Source of the DNA: Symbiodinium natans
Taxonomy: Eukaryota; Sar; Dinophyceae; Suessiales; Symbiodiniaceae
DNA: 64,000 bases
Reading direction: 5' to 3'
NCBI GenBank assembly: GCA_905221605.1
Contig: CAJNDS010002629.1
Span: 62,001 to 126,000 of the forward strand
Both the position numbers and the translations under genes were made by a program. Shown one piece after another: positions 53,001-62,670 of this stretch. The notes beneath the pieces were generated by a model. It was not told where the DNA came from. It ran no database searches and saw nothing but the letters and a program-made list of their open reading frames with translations. Within the stretch, counting starts at the first letter, position 1. Each line of letters opens with the position of its first letter.

Positions 53001-53645
53001 GGACGAGTTGCTGGCCGAGAGAAGCCCTTGCAAGCCCCACGTGGTGCCTGTCAATGCCGGGGACCCTTTGCTCGGGCTTACAGATTTGCTGTCGTCTTTG
53101 GAACTGCCAAAGTTGAAGAGCGCCTTGGAGCTACAGTGTAATGCCTCGGCCCATTATTAATTGGGGCGACCCTGATCTAAGCTCGGCGCGTTTGTCAGGA
53201 CCTCGTCCTATGGGATAGCCGTTTGATCCACTGCAATGTGCCAGCAGTGCATCGCGACTTGGTGGCTACAGCTTCTTTTCTGTGTGCTGAGGGGATGCTG
53301 TTTAGTGAGGGTTTTTAACGTTGACAGTCTACCAGCTCTCGACCCCTCCAGAAAACCAGTGCTCGACTCCCAATACCAGCAGCATGTCTGTTGGCTCTGG
53401 GCGGAGACACTATGGCGCCGTGCCGCGAAATTACCCACTTGACTGTTGTGGCCTTCAGCATGCCCTGGCTGAACATATGAACATGTGAACATGTGAACGT
53501 GTGAGCGAATAATAACGAACACCCAAGCGCCCCAGGTTTCGACGAGGCACCCCTGGATGCCGCGCTGCTGGAACTTGGCCTTGGCGAGGCTGCGGAGAAG
53601 CTGTTGCCTGAGACCTGCCGAAGATTGCTTGCTGGATATTGCTGG
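49634..53645 (+). CDS. Phytanoyl-CoA dioxygenase (PhyH) family oxygenase, multi-exon gene
   Basis: A 2-oxoglutarate/Fe(II)-dependent oxygenase. Exons read the family in order: SANQEHLRREGYV, VILADVLTPDQ, VAEATERFWSCLRHF, VQRDSPLTWQSNW, WPGQDYNGLINSGGIGQS, DFMWYIRSKPKVIAAFADVW, SFDGCCAFRPP, RAGWFHTDQN, GLVALTDGD, DESTGGLAVLPGSHR, DFFILPRSDELL, VPVNAGD, DLVLWDSRLIHCN and LLPETCRRLLAGYCW. Iron ligands are visible: the H-x-D pair in WFHTDQN and the distal His in SRLIHCN. Several junctions join exactly (GYV|VILAD, DQ|VAEA, LIM|SFDG, DP|RWRTR, DGD|DESTGG), so the gene looks functional. The 2-oxoglutarate-binding Arg, start codon and last exon were not located. Substrate cannot be predicted; dinoflagellates carry many such genes. 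Confidence 0.85.
50354..50706 (+). CDS. PhyH exons 3-4 (VAEATERFWSCLRHF; RDSPLTWQSNW)
   Basis: Exon 50354-about 50419 follows AACCAG and reads VAEATERFWSCLRHFWACDA, the helix ending in F-W-x-x-L. Exon about 50636-50706 reads AGAVQRDSPLTWQSNWVSIQ and closes at CAG|GTGAGC, a canonical GT donor. Confidence 0.75.
50905..51434 (+). CDS. PhyH exons 5-6 (NGLINSGGIGQS; DFMWYIRSKPKV)
   Basis: Exon 50905-about 50986 reads HLWPGQDYNGLINSGGIGQS, the W-P...G-G-I-G-x-S block. Exon 51347-51434 reads DFMWYIRSKPKVIAAFADVW then GVDKEDLIM and closes A|GCTTCT. It joins 51537 exactly to give IMSFDG. Confidence 0.8.
51537..51910 (+). CDS. PhyH exons 7-9, HxD iron-binding segment
   Basis: Exon 51537-51582 (after AGCTCAG) reads FDGCCAFRPPSVDP. 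Exon 51712-about 51752 reads WRTRAGWFHTDQNG with the His and Asp iron ligands. About 51880-51910 reads QGLVALTDGD and closes at GAC|GCT. The 51582/51712 join regenerates an Arg codon. The frame stays open between the second and third pieces, so that intron boundary is uncertain. Confidence 0.8.
52211..52254 (+). CDS. PhyH exon DESTGGLAVLPGSH
   Basis: Opens after GAACTGAG and reads DESTGGLAVLPGSH, the T-G-G-L-x-V-x-P-G-S-H signature of the family. It ends CACAG|GCCAGG (GC donor). Joins 51910 in phase. A following exon before 52972 is probably missing from this list. Confidence 0.85.
52972..53250 (+). CDS. PhyH exons with VNAGD|LVLWDSRLIHCN
   Basis: Exon 52972-about 53063 follows AGCCAAG and reads ENDFFILPRSDELLAERSPC then KPHVVPVNAG. 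Exon 53199-about 53250 follows TTTGTCAG and reads DLVLWDSRLIHCNVPA. The join restores A-G-D-L-V-L-W-D-S-R-x-x-H, where the His is the distal iron ligand. The intron would be GA-AG type. Confidence 0.85.
53536..53645 (+). CDS. Probable PhyH C-terminal exon (PLDAALLELGLGEAAEKLL)
   Basis: After GCCCCAG the frame reads FDEAPLDAALLELGLGEAAE then KLLPETCRRLLAGYCW. The final R-x-L-x-x-Y-C segment fits the strand that follows the distal His in PhyH proteins. The phase with 53250 is not settled. Confidence 0.5.
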
Positions 53646-56600
53646 TCTTGAGCTCTTGCGGGGTCTAGGCACCTGCTGCAGGGTCGTTACTGACAGAACT
53701 CCGGGCACTTGATTGTGTTCAGATTCTGCCATCTCTCGAAGCTGAGTGCATGTGGGAGATGCAAGCCAGACCTTGTCAATCTGCCCCCCTCAGGAACTCA
53801 CGAGCGTGGCAGATGCTGCATGGACGTGGGCCAGCTGGCGTGTCAGAGAGGGACGTTTATAAGGGACTATTGAATATTGCTGAAAACAGCGAGCAAGCAG
53901 GGAGATGCCAAGCACATGTGTTGTCCATATTAATGTATGCAAGTCTATTTATTAGTTTTTGCTGGCATGGATTCTGGACACACACACACATATTTTGAGT
54001 TCTATTTATGCATGCCAGATATATATATATATATATATATATAGAAAGTGGCTATTCAATTTCTGGCTTGTGCTTTATCAAAACAGTGTCTAAGCTCTGT
54101 GACGTCGGAAGCTCTGGCCAAATCTATTCCTCAGGATGTCAGGTGGCCCTAACGTGCACAAAAACCATTCACAGCACGAGCCTAAGGGCCATGCGTATTG
54201 ACATGTTGGGCTGTCAACCTTGCAGAGAGAGCTAAGCCACCGGACCCGACATCACGTGGATGCAGCTGTATGCGGCTACACAGAGATGATTACGAATGTT
54301 GATGGTCTGCCGATTGCAGAACCGATCCATGCCAGGCTCTTCATGAAGCCACGTTCGACGATATACTCAGCTCGTGGGGCTTGAGCTCTCCATCTCTGCG
54401 AGAGGATGTGGCCAAGCAGTGCGCAGCTCCTTGGGCCATCACGGAATCATGGGCTATCAGAGTTCGAGGCCGCGCGCAAACCAACATCACTCAACGTCGC
54501 ACAGTCCTTGGTCGGTAGCCATTGCCCTTCAGAATGGTTCTCAGGGGCGCCGTGGCAAACGGTTGAGGCGTTCAGGATCCGATTCGTTCAGCATGCTTTC
54601 TGATGGCTTCTCTAAAGCTTTCGATGGCTTCGGCAAGAACTCCGCCCAAAGCCCCAAGTGACCCAAGTAGCTCAGGTGTGGGCGAAACAAATCTCCGAGG
54701 ACACCTATGCCACTTGGAGTGCTCGACTCATCCTTCTTGTTATCCATGCCGCTGGTTGGGCCAGGAGCTCAACTGCGACAGTTCAGTTCCCAAACTCACG
54801 CGTTTGGTGGCGTTCCCTGGCTGATATGTGCAGAACCCAGGATGTTGGGAGTGAGGACAAAATTGGTATTGTTTGGGCAGGAGTTTTGAAACCGTCTTAC
54901 AGAATTCAATCCCACACGTCGGCATCAGGGCTTCCTCTCCGGAAGAGTCGGCATAGAAAAGTGGAAAAGCTCTCAAGCTCTGCTCTCGCCAAAATAAGCA
55001 GCGTGATACGGATGCAGGTACGTTTGTGCAACGCCGCGCAGCTCGGCGTCAGAGGAGACGGGGTGATGCAAACCATTGCAAACCTCAAGCTTCCGGTTGG
55101 GTTCGTTCAAAAAAGCCATCAAAGGCAGAAAGATGAACAAGCATGTAAGTATACAAACAGCACGAAACTCGAGCTCCAAACTCAGTCGCAACTCGAGAAC
55201 CCCCAAAGCCCGAGGGAAAGCACCCTAAGGGCCCTGGAGTCTTTAGAGTTGGCACGTCCAGTTATGCGTGGGTGGCAAAAGAATACCTTACAGATGTTCT
55301 TCTCGATTATTGCGCGTCCTCTACTCCTGGAAAGTGGAAGAGGGGTGACAAGCATCTTGAGCCCACCAAGTTCGCAAAAAGCAAAACGCAGGAGGCAAAA
55401 GCCCATCATCTCAAGCATGCACTGTGTGTGTGTGTGTTGGTTTTCTCGTCTGCTATCGTAAGCGTGATGACATCTATCAGTCTATCAAAATTTGCTTTGT
55501 GTACAGCGGTTCCAGAAATCATGGCCTTTGTCCCGTTCAACAGAAATAGAGAGAATGAGAGGGTGAAAAGGAAGGAAGAAAGAGTTGTCGTCGTCATTGT
55601 CATGGCCGGTTTTGTAGTTCCCAAGCGGCTCCGTTGTTGGCTGTTGGTTGGTTGTTTGCGGCGGTAGCGTTCTTCTTTGTTGGATAGCCCTAGTAGTCTT
55701 CGTAGCATTTTGTTTGGCATGTCAATCGCAAGGGATGGCGTGGCCGCGAGTAAGGCATAAGTCCTTGGTTCAGGCCCTTTCAGGCTTGTCCGTTGCAGCC
55801 CATTCAGCCCATCGAGTTCGATCTGCGCGACAGTGTTGCACCCAACCCAACGATATCCTTCCTGGATAGCCCTTGCTCAACTTTCTTATTGTCGCTGCTG
55901 CTCTTGCTGTTGGTCGCTGTTGGTTCAATGCGAGTGCCCACAGCAGCCACTAATTTAATTGATATTGCCCCACTTCCCCCACATTTGTTTTTTCTGGAAA
56001 GCTAATTGATGTTGCCCCCACTTGACCCACTTGCTGGCCTGGAAGAGCTACGCGCACTGTAGGTTGCTGTTTTTTCTTGTTGATTGTGGTTGCCGCTAGC
56101 AGTACTGATAGTAGTGCGCAGTACCATACTTAGGAGTAGTTGTCGTCGTCGTTGGCCTTAGTAATTAGCAGTACTTTGTTGTAGTTGGTTCTGAGAGTTG
56201 TCCGTTTGCAGTTTGTAGTTTGTATTGCAGGAGCCTTTGTTTTGTAAAGTGAAATTTCTCCTTCCAAATTCAACAAGTAGCAGAAGCGTTTAGGTGGGTG
56301 CGCGCTCTGGCTGCAAGCCCGTGTTGGCTTAACTTCTCGTTAGCCCCCCCCACCCCCCGGCGAACCTTGCATTGGTGAGGGCACGCTCCGTCTACGTCAA
56401 GCCGCTGCGGTGTGACTTGCCGGCCTTGGAGTGAGGGGCATGTCAAGGCTTCAGGGACTTAGAGCAAGACTTCTTGTTGTCTCTCATCTGTCAAAGAATT
56501 GTTCTATCCCAGACTTCGTAGGACTTGGCAGGCTTCTGCACGTCACCTTGGCGCGTACCGAGTGGGGGACCGCACTGCGCGTCTTGGGTTATCATCATGG

Positions 56601-57599
56601 GTTCCAGGCGAATAGTGGTCTCGTTGCATGCACGACGGTGTTTCAGCACACTTCCAGGCCGAACTTCCCGGCGTAGTGGCCGCTCACTGATTGTAACGCA
56701 GAGATGCTCGTGAGGCTTGGTGCCACCACTTCGCATTGGCCAGACGCCGGACTAGATTCAGTCCCATCCCTGTAGGCTCCGGTGTGTTATTAATTATATA
56801 CCATTTTTTGAGCAGGGCCACGGCGCAAATCGTCTTTTCAGCGGGTTGAGAAGCATTGAAGCATCGGTTCAAAGCCATCCTGTGACAAGTCAAAGAATCT
56901 CGCAGGGTTTGTGCCAAGTTCTGAATAAAATAAAACTTTCTCCCAGCGTTTCGAGGACCGCTGTGCCATCACGGATGCCCCACTGAACCGGGCTGGGCTG
57001 GTCGACTTCAGGGCACTCGACCCGCTTGCATTCAGGCGCGTCACTCCGTGTCATTCCGTGGAGATTAGGGGCTTCCTGTAGGAATTTCAGAGATGCGGAC
57101 TCAGGTTTTTAACTTGGTGCGGTTTCGACTCGCCCGAAAGGTGTTCACGCAAACCCCCGAAAGCCTGTCTTGGCAGTGCCACAAGACCTAGCTCTCGTCA
57201 CGCCACTCTGATATTGAGGCCATGTGAGCCTAAGAACGCTCGAGTTCCAAGCCGGTGACCTTTCTTACAGGTTTTCTGAGCTGTGAGATGTCCTACCTGG
57301 TCCTACCCGCCGAATTTTGAGTGCTGTGCAGCAGCAAAGCCTGCGTGCTCGAAGTTCTTTCGCCACGCAGACAATCCCTCCTTGTCATGTTTATCACTGC
57401 CATGGTTGGTATACAGCACTCCTGCTTGTTGCCTTCCGTGGGTCGGGGTGTCTCACCAGAGGCTGATCGGCTGCGCATCGCACACTCGTGATGAGGCAGG
57501 ACATCCAATGTAGCAGCCTTCGACCCGACAAGCTCGGCCCCAACACCCTCAAGCTTGCAGGAGGTGTATCTGTGCATTTTGTGTTTCTGTTCTGTTTCC
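53646..57599. other. Gene-poor stretch
   Basis: A TA microsatellite lies at 54018-54043. The longest non-repeat open frame in the window is here (listed separately). TTG/GTAGT-rich sequence occupies about 55650-56230. No domain is recognised. Confidence 0.4.
54658..55461 (+). CDS. Unidentified 267-codon open frame
   Basis: The longest open frame outside repeats, reading AKQISEDTYATWSARLILLV near its start. Nothing is recognised. The 3' part includes a GT microsatellite read as CVCVC, and composition is not strongly coding. It may be chance; a retrocopy or single-exon gene is possible. Confidence 0.2.
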   Translation: MTQVAQVWAKQISEDTYATWSARLILLVIHAAGWARSSTATVQFPNSRVWWRSLADMCRTQDVGSEDKIGIVWAGVLKPSYRIQSHTSASGLPLRKSRHRKVEKLSSSALAKISSVIRMQVRLCNAAQLGVRGDGVMQTIANLKLPVGFVQKSHQRQKDEQACKYTNSTKLELQTQSQLENPQSPRESTLRALESLELARPVMRGWQKNTLQMFFSIIARPLLLESGRGVTSILSPPSSQKAKRRRQKPIISSMHCVCVCWFSRLLS

Positions 57600-57604
57600 G
57601 CGCG

Positions 57605-57893
57605 CGTGTGTCGTCTGTGTCTCTGTGTGTGTGTGTGTGTGTGAGTCTCTGTGTCTGTGTCTGTGTCTGTGTCTCTCTGTGTGTGTGTGTGTGTGTCTCC
57701 GTGTCTCTGTCTGTGTCTCTGTCTGTGTCTCTGTCTGTCTCTGTCTGTGTCTCTGTCTGTGTCTCTGTCTGTGTGTGTGTGTGTGTCTGTCTGTCTGTGT
57801 CTCTGTCTGTGTGTGTCTGTCTGTGTCTGTGTCTCTGTGTGTGTGTGTGTGTGTCTCTGTGTCTCTGTGTCTCTGTGTCTGTGTGTGTGTGTT
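57605..57893. repeat. TG/TCTG microsatellite array
   Basis: About 290 bases of TGTC, TCTG and (TG)n on the + strand with almost no A. It generates open frames in every phase on both strands ([16 protein letters not shown]), none of which is a gene. Confidence 0.9.
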
Positions 57894-57899
57894 GTCGAT

Positions 57900-60800
57900 A
57901 GCACATCGTTGCATGTTAGGAGCCTTTGTGCGAAGAGTGCCTTGCAGCGGCAGGCTTTCGCAGAGCTGACATCCGTGCTCCGGCATTTGCAACCTGCACT
58001 TTGTTTAAGACAGCGTCTCGGTTGGCTGTTCTGTTCGGATCTGCCATCTTGGGTCCTCGAAGTCAGATGTTACATTACATATGCAGGAGCAACTCTTGAC
58101 TCTGACTTTCTGGCTGAGCATATCTGAGCATGCTGGCCCGTGATCTTTGTGTCCCACCTCCTAGTTCAGTGGATGCAAGTGGGAATGTTGGGACATCCCG
58201 GCTCCCCCCACAAAACCAGCAGCTTGAGACACACAACCTTCAAGAACCACAAAGCCACAAGCCCAGCTGCTTGCAAGCAACAAGTTCCAAGTCAAAGGAG
58301 TATCCCGGTCCTTCCAGGCAGACGCGCGCCGATCCAGGTGAAGCAACGAGCCTGTCGGCGCTAGCTGAGCAGCTGCGCTGATCACAGCAAAAGGGCGCGT
58401 GGACTTCGAGCCTCAACCGTTGTACGAAGCTTGAGCTTAAGACCCAGAAGTTCGTGGCGATGAAGACCAGTCACTCGTGGCCCAGCTCAGACTCTTCCAC
58501 TCAGATCCACCAACGAATATGCTCAACAGTGAGGCTTGCATGTGGTGTTCAGAGTGGTTTGTGTCGGGGCCACGAGAACTCACAGAAGCCCCAACAGCCA
58601 AGCAACGCCACAGGCAAGCCCGTTCCGTAGACTTCATGCGGTAAGCTGGACCTGCCAGGGCTCGGAACGTGAGTTCAAGGCCGATGGTGATTTCCTGAGT
58701 TTGTGGACTTGCGTGTCGGGTGTTGAGGATCTGGGGTGCGGCAGCTGAAGGGTTTGGTTTAACTCGGGATCTCTCCTTGCGGCTTGGACAAAATTTGCTG
58801 TAACTTGCGGTTAGGCTGTCGGAGATAGGACGTCAGTGGTTTGATTCCAGGTTACTGCAGTTACTGCAGTCGGGCAACTCGCCAAGCAAAAGCAAGGGAT
58901 GCAGTACTGGCGGGGCGAAGCATACCAGAAACAAAGGCACTCATACTCATACACTACAACGAGAATCAGCGAGTCAGCATCCACACATCTATATTCACAT
59001 ATGCAGAAACTCGTTTGTATCGTATGGAACAAATCGTGGCACCCTTGCACGGCAATGGAGTTGTTGAGGGATGTGGGCTGTCCCGCCCAGCTCGACAGAA
59101 GTTGAGGGACGCTTTCGCGGGGGCGTTCAACGGCTGAAAATTCTCCGGCCTTTTTTGTGAGCTCATTGTTCTGAATTGTTCTGATGTGCTGCGACATCTG
59201 GCTCGGCAGCCCAGCTAGTAGGCTGAAGCACTCTCTATAGATGGACTGCGACAATCAAACCGCGACATCCCTCACGACCCCTCCAGACCATGAAGCCCCT
59301 GTGAACTGCCTAAGCCGAGCCCTCGCACGCCTCAGCATACTAAGCAGATCCGAAGCTTGGATCTGCGGCATAATGCGTGCGCCATCTGAAGCTGTCACCA
59401 TCACCCATGCTGAGCCAATGTTGAAGGCACGGCTTCTCAGAGTCGCCGTAAACAAACTCAATACCTGGTTCAGGCCAAGAGTCTGATGAAGGCTGATATA
59501 GAATAGAATTTAAAAGCTAAGCTCGAGTGCTGTTGCGCGCCCCATAACTCCAGGTGAGGCTGATTTCCGGCAGCATCGTGATGGAGCTCCCAAGGAGTTC
59601 TTCGGCACAACCCGCAAAACATTGTACGTCAGGGAAGGCCATTGCTGGCTTGGTTCTATAGAGAATGCCTTTAGACCCTCGGCACCTGGCAAGGCTCTGC
59701 ACAGTCCGTGAGGGACTTGAAGAGGCTGCTGGGAAGAGAACTGCACTGGCCACACTTCAAACTCAGGCCACGCAGTGAGCAGTGAGTTGGCAGGTGAAGC
59801 CGTCAGGGTTTGTTTTCAACGAAGGTTTACTGAGCCGTTGACCAAGAACAGACACAAGGTTCGATGCAGTCTCAGTGCACATGTATCATGTTCCAAGGCA
59901 GAGCAAAATTCAGCTTCGTTGCCGCAACACCAGCAGGTTTCAGATGTGTATGAGATGTTCGAAGGTTTTGGTTGAGATTGGAGTGCCACAGGCACTGGCT
60001 AGAATCGGGCAAGAAGGCAGCTGGCTTGCATTTGCCCAGGCTGATGCTAGGAGAAGATGAGTTGAATGATGAGGCGCCGGCGTGGGATTGCCGAACAGAA
60101 GTTGGTTTGCTGTCCTCAATGTCAAACACAGCATGCGGTAGAAAGAGAAGGAGGGAGGGAGACAGGGAGCACTGTAGCGCAAAGACGGTGTCACTCGGAA
60201 CGTGAGGACTGGCGCACATTGTGCGCGAGGGGGTTCACAACTTCGAAAACCCTAAACCTCGGGGGTGACACGGATGCATGCCGCAGAGACACATGAAGAG
60301 GTGCATGAAGAGGCTTGAGCACCGGGAGAGCACAGGCGACACCAGAAGCGTCTGCAAAACTAGGACATGTCAGTTCCGAGATGAAGCGTACGGAGACCGT
60401 GATACAGACGGCCATGCCCAGAGTAGTGAGGCATCAAGAGGAAGGTGCGAACAGCCTGTAGAAGACGTGAAGCATGTGCTTCCCCATGTGATGAATAGCC
60501 ACACGAAGTCGGGTACTATGGGTACTGAGAGAAGGGTTTCACAGCTGGTTACTGGGTCCTCGGTGCTGGGTTAGCCACTTGGTCTTATGCTGTTGTGGGG
60601 GATGGTTTTGTGATGCTGGTTTGAGGAGGCATGAATCACCACGCAATTGGCGCAAAGTTAGGCCGTAGCATGACAACTCGAGGCTCAAGTGAACTTAGAA
60701 GTAAGACGGTTTGTTGGGGAGAAAGGGGGCACTAGGGCATGTAAGATGAGTGATGTGGACAACCTGAATCCTTGCCTGGCGTGTGTGCTCGAAGCCTCGA

Positions 60801-62339
60801 AGCCCTAAAGAAACCAAACCTGTTTCCAGTGCTTGAGGGAGAGTGAGGGTGAGAGTGAGTGAGAGAGAAAACCAAAAAGAGAGAAAACCAAAAAACAACC
60901 TGGTAATGCAGGCCTTATGAGAGCTCTATCAGACACCCCCTCCCAAACCTACGCTGCCGCCGACTACAACACGTCCCGACGCGCGGACTGTCAGGCCCCA
61001 GAAAGAAAGAAAACAAAGAAAATGACGAGTTAGGGAGAGACTGGTGCAGGAAGCGGGAGCTTGAAGCCTCTCAAAAGTTCAATAGAAAGGGAAAGAGAGG
61101 GGGATTTCATTCGGAGGTAGCTTGGGGGGTGTAGTTTTTTGTCAGTGTGCGTTCGTGAACCAGGAGACATAAGGTCCACCAGTCAAAGTGGAGCCCATAG
61201 TACTTCGAAGATACTTACAACTTTGAAGCACAGTTTTCGCTTTCAACAGCAGCCCTTGAGGTGCACGCATCTGAAGATTTTGCCAGCTCCTCTCAGCTTT
61301 GTGTCCCGAGCGGAGAGCAGCATGTCACTGACATGGCTTACGGGGTGTGTCTTCTGACAATGTCGGAGGGTGCGATCGTGTTGTCATGGCCTGCTGTCAT
61401 TGTGTCATTTGCTTTCGTGGGAGAACTGGGACGCAACGCCCCACTTCTGTCAATTTCTGTCCAGGTTCCGCTGTGTCTCAGATTCCGTTGGCTTCCTTCC
61501 TTGGTCTACAGACGTGCGACTGCTCGGGGGAAGCGGGTTCGCCCCCGAACTTCATGCCTGCTGCAGGGAAGAAGACGAAATAGAAGAAGCAGAAGAAAAG
61601 AGAAGGGGGAGAGAGAGGGATAAGCACCCAACCACTACACCTAGGCCCGGCTCACTCGGACTGGACGGAGAAGCGGGCCGTCGTGGCCGGGGTCCTTCCT
61701 CTTGGGGAGGCCTCTTCGCTGAGTAGAATAAAAAGAAGAAAAAAGGATAGACTCTTTGGATCGCTCGGGATTGCGGCTGGAATGAAGAGAAACCGGCCAA
61801 GTGTAGCAATATATACCCTACTGGACAGACCCCGAAGCATTCGGCGACGGGTCTGGGAAAGAAGAGGAGAGAGACAGAGAGAGGATTGGAAGGGAGGGGG
61901 GACAGGGTCTGACTGGAACTTCATGCAGGCTGCGGAATTTGGAATTTGAAGAAAAGGCAGCGAGTGAGAGAGAAAGAGATTGCTTTTTGTCAGCCAAACC
62001 AAACGGACGCTGCGAACAACGCGGCTGTCCTCTCAAACGGACCTTGAGACTGACGTGCCCTTCGGGGCGGCTCTCCTGCCCAGGGGCCTTGACTGGCAGC
62101 AAGCAAGCAAGCGAGGAAGCAAGGAAGGAAGGAAGCGAGCGAGCAAGCGAGAGAGCCAACAGAGAGCAGCTGCAGAGGCACTCCGTAGCCTCTTCAGCAC
62201 CACGGACGTGACCGCTGTTTACTGCGAGTTCGCAGGACAGTTGTGGGACTGAGGTTTCGGGTTCCCCAGCAGCTGCACCAGTGTCTAAAATCTTCAAGTG
62301 GGTTCACGGCCTCGGTTGCACTGGCCCATGAGCCTACAG
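57900..62339. other. Gene-poor stretch before the ankyrin gene
   Basis: No recognised gene. Contains purine-rich GAGAG/GGAAG sequence near 60835-60900 and 61560-61620, a telomere-like AACCCTAAACC near 60247, and an AAGC/GAAG repeat at 62094-62158. Upstream exons of the ankyrin gene may lie here but were not found. Confidence 0.4.
62094..62158 (+). repeat. AAGC/GGAA/GAGC short tandem repeat
   Basis: About 65 bases of 4-base units (AAGC, GAGC, GGAA). Low-complexity sequence about 180 bases upstream of the first recognised ankyrin exon. Confidence 0.7.
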
Positions 62340-62670
62340 GCCTTGTACACGACTACGACGCTGCCCTGCTTGCGGCCATTGCTTCACAAGATGTGATTGC
62401 TGCCGAGGCAAGGCACACAGATGTAATGAATACACCTCGTGCATCCTCGTGCGGCGCATGGAGCTTTAAGTTTGTAAGAACTGTCTGAAGGATGCGTGAA
62501 TTGATGGGGTTCACGCACGCCAAAACGATGATGCGCAGGATCTTCTTGGCAAGGCCCAGGATCCGGATTGCTTCTTCTCCCAGTTTTCCGACTCAGACTT
62601 CTCGGGCTTCACAGCCCTAACTGCCGCCAGCTACCTTGGCAACTCGCATCTCGTGGCGTTGCTCCATGAG
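62340..62670 (+). CDS. Ankyrin gene exons 62340-62407 and 62539-62670
   Basis: The first follows CCTACAG and ends GAG|GCA; the second follows GCGCAG and ends GAG|GCT. Both donors are GC and both exons end at codon boundaries. The second carries the front half of a repeat (G-F-T-A-L-T-A-A-S) and its second helix. Confidence 0.8.

Noticed and set aside
53064-53160. LTDLLSSLELPKLKSALELQ after VNAGD read as a SAM-like domain
   Set aside because: The conserved PhyH continuation (DLVLWDSR) is at 53199, so this stretch is most simply intron sequence left in frame by chance.
57293-58127. Open frames of 110-200 codons rich in HTHTETQ or VCVSLC
   Set aside because: Generated by the TG/TCTG array.
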